NCBI GenBank assembly: GCA_920105625.2
Contig: OV050031.1
Location: 85,321,995-85,385,994, forward strand
DNA from: Clusia tigrina
Lineage: Eukaryota; Arthropoda; Insecta; Diptera; Clusiidae
Reading direction: 5' to 3'
Length of the DNA stretch: 64,000 nucleotides
Under the pieces are notes generated by a model. It saw nothing but the letters and a program-made list of their open reading frames with translations. It ran no database searches and was not told the origin of the DNA. A program made the translations under genes and the position numbers. Of this stretch, positions 36,015 through 47,505 are shown piece after piece (position 1 is the first letter of the stretch; every line of letters begins with the position of its first letter).

Positions 36015-37296
36015 ATAGGCATAGAGGAGGCATCAGACTTCAACCGACAGCGGCAGCGACAGAGACGCATTCAGAGACGCTGACAGACGCTGCGACGCCG
36101 ACTGAGATGCCGACTGAGGCAGATAGGGGTAAATATAGGCATGGAGAAGGCAGCAGACAACCCAATCGACAGCGGCAACAACTGAGACGCCTACAGAGAC
36201 GCTGATAGAGGCTGCGCCGCCGACTGAGATGCCGACTGAGGCAGATAGGGGTAAATATAGGCATGGAGAAGGCAGCAGACCCCCAATCGACAGCGGCAGC
36301 AACTGAGAAGCATTCAGAGACGCTGACAGAGGCTGCGACGATGACTGAGACGCCGACTGAGGCAGATAAGGGTAGATATAGGTTTAGAGAAGGCAGCAGA
36401 TGCCCCAAAAGACAGCGGCAGCGATTGAGACGCCTACAGAGATGCTGACAGAGGCTGCGACGCCGACTGAGACGCCGACTGAGACAGATAGGGGTAGATA
36501 TAGGCATAGAGAAGGCAGCAGACCCCCCAATCGACTGCCGCAGCTACTGAGACGCCTACAGAGACGCTGAGAGAGGCTGCGGCGCCTACTGAGGCTGAGA
36601 GGGGTGGACATAGGCATAGATAAGGCAGCAGACCCCCCAATCGACAGCGGCAACAAATGAGACGCCTACAGAGACGCTGACAGAGGCTGCGACGTCGACT
36701 GAGATTCCGACTGAGGCAGGTAGGGGTAGATATTGGCATAGATAAAGCAGCAGACCCCCCCCCCCCAACCGACCGCGGCAGCGACTGACACGCCGACATA
36801 GACGCTGACAGAGGCTGCGATGCCGACTGAGGCAGAAAGGGGTAGATATTGGCATAGAGAAGGCAGCAGACCCCCTAATCGACAGCGGCAGCGACTGAGA
36901 CGCCTACAGAGACGCTGACAGAGGCTGCGACACCGACTGCGATGCCGTCTGAAACAGGTAGGGGTAGATATAGGCATGGAGAACGCAGCAGACCCCCCAA
37001 TCGACAGCGGCAGCGACTGAGACGCCTAAAGAAACGCTGACATAGGCTGCGACGCAGACTGAGACGCCGACTGAGACGCCGACTGAGGCAGATAGGGGTA
37101 GAAATAGGCATAGAGAAGGCTGCAGACCCCCCAATCGTCAACGGCATCGACTGAAATGCCTATAGAGACGCGGAGAGAGGCTGCCATGCCGACTGAGGCA
37201 GATAGAGGTAGATATAGGCATAGAGAACGCAGCAGACCCCCAAATCGACAGCGGCAGCGACTGAGACGCCTACAGAGACGCTGACAGAAGCTGCGA
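36015..37296 (+). repeat. Counterpart of the 23.7-25.26 kb segment
   Basis: Directly after the LINE, sequence matches 23,698 onward (offset 12,317 bp at first, about 12,063 bp later), including ggcatcagacttcaa, two monomers with gtaaatataggcatggag, and the variant gacagcggcagc after ccaaaa. The C tract at 36,755-36,766 is 12 C long, the longest in the window. The stretch shows that the LINE-bearing HOR sits inside the 12.3-kb superrepeat framework. Confidence 0.78.
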
Positions 37297-37720
37297 CGCC
37301 GACTGAGGAAGATAGAGGTAGTTATAGCCACAGAGAATGCAGCAGACCCCCCCAATCGACATCGGCAGCTACTGAGACGCCTACAGAGACACTGAGAGTG
37401 GCTGCGACGCCGACTGAGGCAGATAAGGGTAGAAATAGGCATAGAGAAGGCAGCAGACCCCCCAATCGACAACGGCAGCGACTGAGGTGCCTACAGAGAC
37501 GCGGAGAAAGGCTGCGATGCCGACTGAGGCAGATAGGGGTAGATATAGGCATAGAGAATGCAGCAGACCCCCCAATCGACAGCGGCAAGAAGCCTACTGA
37601 GACACTGACAGAGGCTGCGTCGCCGACTGAGGCAGAGAGGGTTAGACATAGGCATAGAGTAGGCAGCAGACTCCCCAATCGACAGCGGCAGCGATTGAGA
37701 CGCTTACAGAGATGCTGACA
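37297..37720 (+). repeat. Third copy of the start of the LINE-bearing HOR
   Basis: It begins with gaggaagatagaggtagtta and continues like 30,311-30,720, including the short monomer reading cggcaagaagcctac (30,602 and 37,585). It then passes into block C monomers, so only the first few hundred bases of the unit are present here. Confidence 0.72.
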
Positions 37721-37749
37721 GAGGCTGCGACGTCGACTGAGACGTCGAC

Positions 37750-38760
37750 TGAGGCAGATAGGGGTAGATATACGCATATAGAAGCAGCAGACCCCCCAAT
37801 CGACAGCGGCAGCGACTGAGAAGAATAGAGAGACGCTGACAGAGGCTGCGATGCCGACTGAGACGCCGACTGGGCAGAGAGGGTTAGACATTGGCATAGA
37901 GAAGGCAGCAGACTCCCCAATCGACAGCGGCAACAACTGAGACGCCTACAGAGACGCTGATAGAGGCTGCGACGCCGACTGAGATGCCGACTGATGCAGA
38001 TAGGGGTAAATATAGGCATAGAGAAGGCAGCAGACCCCCCAATCGACAGCGGGATCGACTGAGACGCATTCAGAGACGCTGACAGAGGCTGCGACGCGGA
38101 CTGAGTTGCCGACTGACGCAGATAACTTTTGATATAGGCTTAGAGAAGACAGCAGAACTTCTAATCGCCAGCAGCAGCAACTGAGACGCCTAGAGAGACA
38201 CTGAGACTGGCTGCGACGGCGACTGAGGCAGATAGGGGTAGAAATAGGCATAGAAAAGGCAGCAGACCCCCAATCGACAACGGCAGCGACTGAGATGCCT
38301 ACAGAGACGCTGACAAGAGGCTGCGACGACGACTGAGACGTCGACTGAGGCAGATAGGGGTAGATATACGCATATAGAAGCAGCAGACCCCCCAATCGAC
38401 AGCGGCAGCGACTGAGAAGAATAGAGAGACGCTGACAGAGGCTGCGATGCCGACTGAGACGCCGACTGGGCAGAGAGGGTTAGACATTGGCATAGAGAAG
38501 GCAGCAGACTCCCCAATCGACAGCGGCAACAACTGAGACGCCTACAGAGACGCTGATAGAGGCTGCGACGCCGACTGAGATGCCGACTGATGCAGATAGG
38601 GGTAAATATAGGCATAGAGAAGGCAGCAGTCCCCCCAATCGACAGCGGGATCGACTGAGACGCATTCAGAGACGCTGACAGAGGCTGCGACGCGGACTGA
38701 GTTGCCGATTGACGCAGATAAGTTTTGATATAGGCTTAGAGAAGACAGCAGAACCCCTAA
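37750..38760 (+). repeat. 596-bp tandem duplication
   Basis: Two units about 596 bp apart (for example 37,884-38,069 against 38,480-38,665) share a monomer lacking a base near gactgggcagag and a highly altered monomer reading acttttgatatagg (38,126) or agttttgatatagg (38,722). Between them lies one monomer type also found near 30.75-30.9 kb. The altered monomer is the least typical in the forward arm. Confidence 0.8.
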
Positions 38761-39199
38761 TCGCCAGCAGCAGCAACTGAGACGCCTACAGAAAAACTGA
38801 GAGAGGCTGCGGCGCCGACTGAGGCAGATAGGGGTAGATATAGGCATAGAGAAGGCACCATACCCCGCAATCAACAGCGGCAGCGACTGAGACGCCCACA
38901 GAGACGCTGACATACGCTGCGACGCCGTCTGAGACGCCGACTGAGGCAGATAGGGGTAGATATAGGCGTACGGAGGCAGCAGATCCACCAATCGACCGCG
39001 GCAGCGAATGAAACGCCTACAGAGACGCTGACAGAGGCTGCGACGCCGACTGAGATGCCGACTGAGGCAGATAGGGGTAGATATAGGCACAGAAAATGCA
39101 GCAGACCCCCCAATCGACAGCCGCAGCTCCTGAGACGCCTACAGAGACGCTGAGAGAGGCTGCGGCGCCGACTGAGGCAGATATGGGTAGATATAGGCA

Positions 39200-42100
39200 T
39201 AGAGAAGGCAGCAGACCCCGCAATCAACAGTTGCAGCGATTGAGACGCCTACAGAGACGCTGACATACGCTGCGACGCCGTCTGAGACGCCGACTGCGGC
39301 AGATAGGGGTAGATATAGGCATAGAGAATGCAGCAGACCCTCCAATCGACAGCGGCAGCCACTGAAAAGAATAGAGAGACGCTGACAGAGGCTGCGACGC
39401 TGACAGAGGCTGCGACGCCGACTGAGACGCCTACTGAGGCAGAGAGGGTTAGAAATAGGCATAGAGAAGGCAGCAGACAACCCAATCGACAGCGGCAGCG
39501 GCTGAGACGCATTCAAGGACGCTGACAGAGGCTGCGACGCGGACTGAGACGCCGACTGAGGCAGATAAGGGTAGATATAGGCTTAGAGAAGGCAGCAGAC
39601 CCCCCAATCGACAGCGGCAGCTACTGAGACGCCCACAAAGAAGCTGAGAGAGGCTGCCATGCCGACTGAGGCAGATAGGGGTAGATATAGGCAGAGAGAA
39701 TGCAGCAGACCCCCCAATCGATAGCGGCAGCGACTGAGACGCCGACAGAGACGCTGACAGAGGCTGCGATGCCGACTGAGACGCCGACTGAGGCAGATAG
39801 GCATAGATATAGGCATAGAGGAGGCATCAGACCCCAAATCGACAGCCGCAGCGACTGAGACGCATTCAGAGACGCTAACAGACGCTGCGACGCCGACTGA
39901 GATGCCGACTGAGATGCCGACTGAGGCAGATAGGGGTAAATAAAGGCATGGAGAAGGCAGCAGACAACCCAATCGACAGCGGCAACAACTGAGACGCCTA
40001 CAGAGAAGCTGATAGAGGCTGCGCCGCCGACTGAGATGCCGACTGAGGCAGATAGGGGTAAATATAGGCATGGAGAAGGCAGCAGACCCCCCAATCGACA
40101 GCGGCAGCGACTGAGAATCATTCAGAGACGCTGACAGAGGCTGCGACGACGACTGAGACGCCGACTGAGGCAGAGAGGGTTAGACATTGGCATAGAGAAG
40201 GCATCAGACAACCCAATCGATAGCGGCAACAACTGAGACGCCTACAGAGACGCTGATATAGGCATAGAGAAGGCAGCAAACCCCCAATCGACAGCGGCAG
40301 CGACTGAGACGCCTACAGAGACGCTGACAGAGGCTGCGACGCCGACTGAGACGCCGAATGAGGCAGATAGGTGTAGATATTGGCATAGAGAAGGCAGCAG
40401 ACCTGCAGAAACGCTGACAGAGGCTGCGAAGCCGACTGTGGCGCCGACTGAGGCAGATAGGGGAAGATTTAGGCATAGAGGAGGCATCAGACCCCAAATC
40501 GACAGCCGCAGCGACTGAGACGCATTCAGAGACGCTAACAGACGCTGCGACGCCGACTGAGATGCCGACTGAGGCAGATAAGGGTAAATATAGGCATGGA
40601 GAAGGCAGCAGACCCCCCAATCGACAGCGGCAGCGACTGAGAAGCATTCAGAGACGCTGACAGACGCTGCGACGCCGACTGAGGCAGATAGGGGTAAATA
40701 TAGGCATAGAGGAGTCAGCAGACCCCCCAATCAACAGCGGCAGCGACTGAGACGCCTACAGAGACGCTGACAGAGGGTGCGACGACGATTGAGACGACGA
40801 CTGAGGCAGAGAGGGTTAGACATAGGCATAGAGAAGGCAGCAGACAACCCAATCGACAGAGGCAACAACTGAGACGCCTACAGAGACGCTGATGGAGGCT
40901 GCGACGACGACTGAGACGTCGCCTGAGGCAGATAAGGGTAAATATAGGCTTAGAGAAGGCAGCAGACCCCCCAATCGACAGCGGCAGCGACTGAGACGCC
41001 TACAGAGACGCTGACAGAGGCTGAGACGCCGACTGAGATTCCGACTGAAGCAGGTAGGGGTAGATATAGGCATAGAGGAGGCATCAGACCCCAAATCGAC
41101 AGCCGCAGCGACTGAGACGCATTCAGAGACGCTAACAGACGCTGCGACGCCGACTGAGATGCCGACTGAGATGCCGATTGAGGCAGATAGGGGTAAATAT
41201 AGACATGGAGAAGGCAGCAGACAACCCAATCGACAGCGGCAACAACTGAGACGCCTACAGAGACGCTGATAGAGGCTGCGCCGCCGACTGAGATGCCGAC
41301 TGAGGCAGATAGGGGTAGATATTGGCATAGAGAAGGCAGCTGATCCCCCAATCGACAGCGGCAGCGACTGAGACGCCAACATAGACGATGACAGAGGCTG
41401 CGATACCGATTGTGACGACGACTGAGGCAGATAGTGGTAGATATAGGCATAGAGAAGGCATCAGACCCCCCAATCGACAGCGGCAGCGACTGAGGCGAAT
41501 TCAGAGACGCTGACAGAGGCTGCGACGCCGACTGAGATGCCGACTGAGGCAAGTAGGGGTAGATATTGGCATAGAGAAGGCAGCAGATCCCCCAATCGAC
41601 AGCGGCAGCGACTGAGACGCCAACATAGACGCTGATAGAGGCTGCGCCGCCGACTGAGATGCCGACTGAGGCAGATAGGGGTAAATATAAGCATGGAGAC
41701 GGCAGCAGACCCCCCAATGGACAGCGGCAGCGACTGAGAAGCATTCAGAGACGCTGACAGAGGCTGCGACGACGATTGAGACGCCGAATGAGGCAGAGAG
41801 GGTTAGATACATTCATATAGAAGGCAGCAGACCCCTCAATGGACAGCGGCAACAACTGAGACGCCTACAGAGACGCTGATAGAGGCTGCGATGCCGACTG
41901 AGACGCCGACTGAGGCAGATTGGGGTAGATATAGGCATAGAGAAGGCAGCAGACAACCCAATCGACAGAGGCAACAACTGAGACGCCTACAGAGACGCTG
42001 ATGGAGGCTGCGACGACGACTGAGACGTCGCCTGAGGCAGATAAGGGTAAATATAGGCTTAGAGAAGTCAGCAGACCCCCCAATCGACAGCGGCAGCGAC

Positions 42101-43041
42101 TGAGACGCCTACAGAGACGCTGACAGAGGCTGAGACACCGACTGAGATTCCGACTGAAGCAGGTAGGGGTAGATATAGGCATAGAGGAGGCATCAGACCC
42201 CAAATCGACAGCCGCAGCGACTGAGACGCATTCAGAGACGCTAAGAGACGCTGCGACGCCGACTGAGATTCCGACTGAGGCAGATAAGGGTAAATATAGG
42301 CATGGAGAAGGCAGCAGACCCCCCGATCGACAGCGGCAGCGACTGAGAAGCATTCAGAGACGCTGACAGACGCTGCGACGCCGACTGAGATGCCGACTGA
42401 GGCAGATAGGGGTAAATATAGGCATAGAGGAGTCAGCAGACCCCCCAATCAACACCGGCAACGACTGAGACGCCTACAGAGACGCTGACAGAGGGTGCGA
42501 CGACGATTGAGACGACGACTGAGGCAGAGAGGGTTAGACATAGGCATAGAGAAGGCAGCAGACAACCCAATCGACAGAGGCAACAACTGAGACGCCTACA
42601 GAGACGCTGATGGAGGCTGCGACGACGACTGAGACGTCGCCTGAGGCAGATAAGGGTAAATATAGGCTTAGAGAAGGCAGCAGACCCCCCAATCGACAGC
42701 GGCAGCGACTGAGACGCCTACAGAGACGCTGACAGAGGCTGAGACGCCGACTGAGATTCCGACTGAAGCAGGTAGGGGTAGATATAGGCATAGAGGAGGC
42801 ATCAGACCCCAAATCGACAGCCGCAGCGACTGAGACGCATTCAGAGACGCTAACAGACGCTGCGACGCCGACTGAGATGCCGACTGAGAAGCCGAGGCAG
42901 ATAGGGGTAAATATAGACATGGAGAAGGCAGCAGACAACCCAATCGACAGCGGCAACAACTGAGACGCCTACAGAGACGCTGATAGAGGCTGCGCCGCCG
43001 ACTGAGATGCCGACTGAGGCAGATAGGGGTAGATATTGGCA
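39200..43041 (+). repeat. 3,842-bp tandem HOR, unit 1
   Basis: Everything from about 39,205 to 43,041 recurs 3,842 bp downstream without a length change that I can detect. The few visible differences are single bases: agggtaaata against ggggtaaata (near 40,580), gacagaggcaac against gacagcggcaac (near 40,857), and gctgacagagg against gctgagagagg (near 40,132). The left junction lies in a monomer reading gcagaccccgcaatcaacag. Such near-identity implies very recent duplication or gene conversion. Confidence 0.88.
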
Positions 43042-46000
43042 TAGAGAAGGCAGCAGACCCCGCAATCAACAGTTGCAGCGATTGAGACGCCTACAGAGAC
43101 GCTGACATACGCTGCGACGCCGTCTGAGACGCCGACTGCGGCAGATAGGGGTAGATATAGGCATAGAGAATGCAGCAGACCCTCCAATCGACAGCGGCAG
43201 CCACTGAAAAGAATAGAGAGACGCTGACAGAGGCTGCGACGCTGACAGAGGCTGCGACGCCGACTGAGACGCCTACTGAGGCAGAGAGGGTTAGAAATAG
43301 GCATAGAGAAGGCAGCAGACAACCCAATCGACAGCGGCAGCGGCTGAGACGCATTCAAGGACGCTGACAGAGGCTGCGACGCGGACTGAGACGCCGACTG
43401 AGGCAGATAAGGGTAGATATAGGCTTAGAGAAGGCAGCAGACCCCCCAATCGACAGCGGCAGCTACTGAGACGCCCACAAAGAAGCTGAGAGAGGCTGCC
43501 ATGCCGACTGAGGCAGATAGGGGTAGATATAGGCAGAGAGAATGCAGCAGACCCCCCAATCGATAGCGGCAGCGACTGAGACGCCGACAGAGACGCTGAC
43601 AGAGGCTGCGATGCCGACTGAGACGCCGACTGAGGCAGATAGGCATAGATATAGGCATAGAGGAGGCATCAGACCCCAAATCGACAGCCGCAGCGACTGA
43701 GACGCATTCAGAGACGCTAACAGACGCTGCGACGCCGACTGAGATGCCGACTGAGATGCCGACTGAGGCAGATAGGGGTAAATAAAGGCATGGAGAAGGC
43801 AGCAGACAACCCAATCGACAGCGGCAACAACTGAGACGCCTACAGAGAAGCTGATAGAGGCTGCGCCGCCGACTGAGATGCCGACTGAGGCAGATAGGGG
43901 TAAATATAGGCATGGAGAAGGCAGCAGACCCCCCAATCGACAGCGGCAGCGACTGAGAATCATTCAGAGACGCTGAGAGAGGCTGCGACGACGACTGAGA
44001 CGCCGACTGAGGCAGAGAGGGTTAGACATTGGCATAGAGAAGGCATCAGACAACCCAATCGATAGCGGCAACAACTGAGACGCCTACAGAGACGCTGATA
44101 TAGGCATAGAGAAGGCAGCAAACCCCCAATCGACAGCGGCAGCGACTGAGACGCCTACAGAGACGCTGACAGAGGCTGCGACGCCGACTGAGACGCCGAA
44201 TGAGGCAGATAGGTGTAGATATTGGCATAGAGAAGGCAGCAGACCTGCAGAAACGCTGACAGAGGCTGCGAAGCCGACTGTGGCGCCGACTGAGGCAGAT
44301 AGGGGAAGATTTAGGCATAGAGGAGGCATCAGACCCCAAATCGACAGCCGCAGCGACTGAGACGCATTCAGAGACGCTAACAGACGCTGCGACGCCGACT
44401 GAGATGCCGACTGAGGCAGATAGGGGTAAATATAGGCATGGAGAAGGCAGCAGACCCCCCAATCGACAGCGGCAGCGACTGAGAAGCATTCAGAGACGCT
44501 GACAGACGCTGCGACGCCGACTGAGGCAGATAGGGGTAAATATAGGCATAGAGGAGTCAGCAGACCCCCCAATCAACAGCGGCAGCGACTGAGACGCCTA
44601 CAGAGACGCTGACAGAGGGTGCGACGACGATTGAGACGACGACTGAGGCAGAGAGGGTTAGACATAGGCATAGAGAAGGCAGCAGACAACCCAATCGACA
44701 GCGGCAACAACTGAGACGCCTACAGAGACGCTGATGGAGGCTGCGACGACGACTGAGACGTCGCCTGAGGCAGATAAGGGTAAATATAGGCTTAGAGAAG
44801 GCAGCAGACCCCCCAATCGACAGCGGCAGCGACTGAGACGCCTACAGAGACGCTGACAGAGGCTGAGACGCCGACTGAGATGCCGACTGAAGCAGGTAGG
44901 GGTAGATATAGGCATAGAGGAGGCATCAGACCCCAAATCGACAGCCGCAGCGACTGAGACGCATTCAGAGACGCTAACAGACGCTGCGACGCCGACTGAG
45001 ATGCCGACTGAGATGCCGATTGAGGCAGATAGGGGTAAATATAGACATGGAGAAGGCAGCAGACAACCCAATCGACAGCGGCAACAACTGAGACGCCTAC
45101 AGAGACGCTGATAGAGGCTGCGCCGCCGACTGAGATGCCGACTGAGGCAGATAGGGGTAGATATTGGCATAGAGAAGGCAGCTGATCCCCCAATCGACAG
45201 CGGCAGCGACTGAGACGCCAACATAGACGATGACAGAGGCTGCGATACCGATTGTGACGACGACTGAGGCAGATAGTGGTAGATATAGGCATAGAGAAGG
45301 CATCAGACCCCCCAATCGACAGCGGCAGCGACTGAGGCGAATTCAGAGACGCTGACAGAGGCTGCGACGCCGACTGAGATGCCGACTGAGGCAAGTAGGG
45401 GTAGATATTGGCATAGAGAAGGCAGCAGATCCCCCAATCGACAGCGGCAGCGACTGAGACGCCAACATAGACGCTGATAGAGGCTGCGCCGCCGACTGAG
45501 ATGCCGACTGAGGCAGATAGGGGTAAATATAAGCATGGAGACGGCAGCAGACCCCCCAATGGACAGCGGCAGCGACTGAGAAGCATTCAGAGACGCTGAC
45601 AGAGGCTGCGACGACGATTGAGACGCCGAATGAGGCAGAGAGGGTTAGATACATTCATATAGAAGGCAGCAGACCCCTCAATGGACAGCGGCAACAACTG
45701 AGACGCCTACAGAGACGCTGATAGAGGCTGCGATGCCGACTGAGACGCCGACTGAGGCAGATAGGGGTAGATATAGGCATAGAGAAGGCAGCAGACAACC
45801 CAATCGACAGAGGCAACAACTGAGACGCCTACAGAGACGCTGATGGAGGCTGCGACGACGACTGAGACGTCGCCTGAGGCAGATAAGGGTAAATATAGGC
45901 TTAGAGAAGTCAGCAGACCCCCCAATCGACAGCGGCAGCGACTGAGACGCCTACAGAGACGCTGACAGAGGCTGAGACACCGACTGAGATTCCGACTGAA

Positions 46001-46884
46001 GCAGGTAGGGGTAGATATAGGCATAGAGGAGGCATCAGACCCCAAATCGACAGCCGCAGCGACTGAGACGCATTCAGAGACGCTAAGAGACGCTGCGACG
46101 CCGACTGAGATTCCGACTGAGGCAGATAAGGGTAAATATAGGCATGGAGAAGGCAGCAGACCCCCCGATCGACAGCGGCAGCGACTGAGAAGCATTCAGA
46201 GACGCTGACAGACGCTGCGACGCCGACTGAGATGCCGACTGAGGCAGATAGGGGTAAATATAGGCATAGAGGAGTCAGCAGACCCCCCAATCAACACCGG
46301 CAACGACTGAGACGCCTACAGAGACGCTGACAGAGGGTGCGACGACGATTGAGACGACGACTGAGGCAGAGAGGGTTAGACATAGGCATAGAGAAGGCAG
46401 CAGACAACCCAATCGACAGAGGCAACAACTGAGACGCCTACAGAGACGCTGATGGAGGCTGCGACGACGACTGAGACGTCGCCTGAGGCAGATAAGGGTA
46501 AATATAGGCTTAGAGAAGGCAGCAGACCCCCCAATCGACAGCGGCAGCGACTGAGACGCCTACAGAGACGCTGACAGAGGCTGAGACGCCGACTGAGATT
46601 CCGACTGAAGCAGGTAGGGGTAGATATAGGCATAGAGGAGGCATCAGACCCCAAATCGACAGCCGCAGCGACTGAGACGCATTCAGAGACGCTAACAGAC
46701 GCTGCGACGCCGACTGAGATGCCGACTGAGAAGCCGAGGCAGATAGGGGTAAATATAGACATGGAGAAGGCAGCAGACAACCCAATCGACAGCGGCAACA
46801 ACTGAGACGCCTACAGAGACGCTGATAGAGGCTGCGCCGCCGACTGAGATGCCGACTGAGGCAGATAGGGGTAGATATTGGCAT
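43042..46884 (+). repeat. 3,842-bp tandem HOR, unit 2
   Basis: This is the second unit of the pair. It ends near 46,898, where unit 1 would continue with accccgcaatcaac but this unit reads atcccccaatcgac and passes to a partial third copy that starts at a different phase of the unit. Confidence 0.88.
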
Positions 46885-47505
46885 AGAGAAGGCAGCAGAT
46901 CCCCCAATCGACAGCGGCAGCGACTGAGACGCCAACATAGACGATGACAGAGGCTGCGATACCGATTGTGACGACGACTGAGGCAGATAGTGGTAGATAT
47001 AGGCATAGAGAAGGCATCAGACCCCCAATCGACAGCGGCAGCGACTGAGGCGAATTCAGAGACGCTGACAGAGGCTGCGACGCCGACTGAGATGCCGACT
47101 GAGGCAAGTAGGGGTAGATATTGGCATAGAGAAGGCAGCAGATCCCCCAATCGACAGCGGCAGCGACTGAGACGCCAACATAGACGCTGATAGAGGCTGC
47201 GCTGCCGACTGAGATGCCGACTGAGGCAGATAGGGGTAAATATAAGCATGGAGACGGCAGCAGACCCCCCAATGGACAGCGGCAGCGACTGAGAAGCATT
47301 CAGAGACGCAGACAGAGGCTGCGACGACGATTGAGACGCCGAATGAGGCAGAGAGGGTTAGATACATTCATATAGAAGGCAGCAGACCCCTCAATGGACA
47401 GCGGCAACAACTGAGACGCCTACAGAGACGCTGATAGAGGCTGCGATACCCACTGAGACGCCGAATGAGGCAGATTGGGGTAGATATAGGCATAGAGAAG
47501 GCAGC
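46885..47505 (+). repeat. Partial, phase-shifted third copy of the 3,842-bp HOR
   Basis: It matches 45,172-45,795 (offset 1,713 bp) and 41,330-41,953 (offset 5,555 bp), including monomers with gccaacatagacg, gcgaattcagag and gttagatacattcatatag. It joins unit 2 at a non-homologous HOR phase but in monomer register, as expected from unequal exchange between different monomers of the unit. Confidence 0.78.

Larger units (their letters stand above)
30311..36100 (+). repeat. LINE-bearing HOR, copy B
   Basis: This is the tandem duplicate of copy A. It has about 450 bp of extra monomers near its start (30.4-30.85 kb), lacks a monomer near 31.4 kb, has two extra 18-bp modules at 33,195-33,302, and has about 337 bp of extra sequence near 34,557-34,894. 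The LINE fragment and its flanks are preserved. Near the end, after gctgcgacgccgactgag, it runs into sequence homologous to 23.8 kb. Confidence 0.82.

Noticed and set aside
36755..36766. G-quadruplex or i-motif array
   Set aside because: Each monomer has only one C tract and one short G run about 30 bp away, so four runs are not close enough for a standard local quadruplex.
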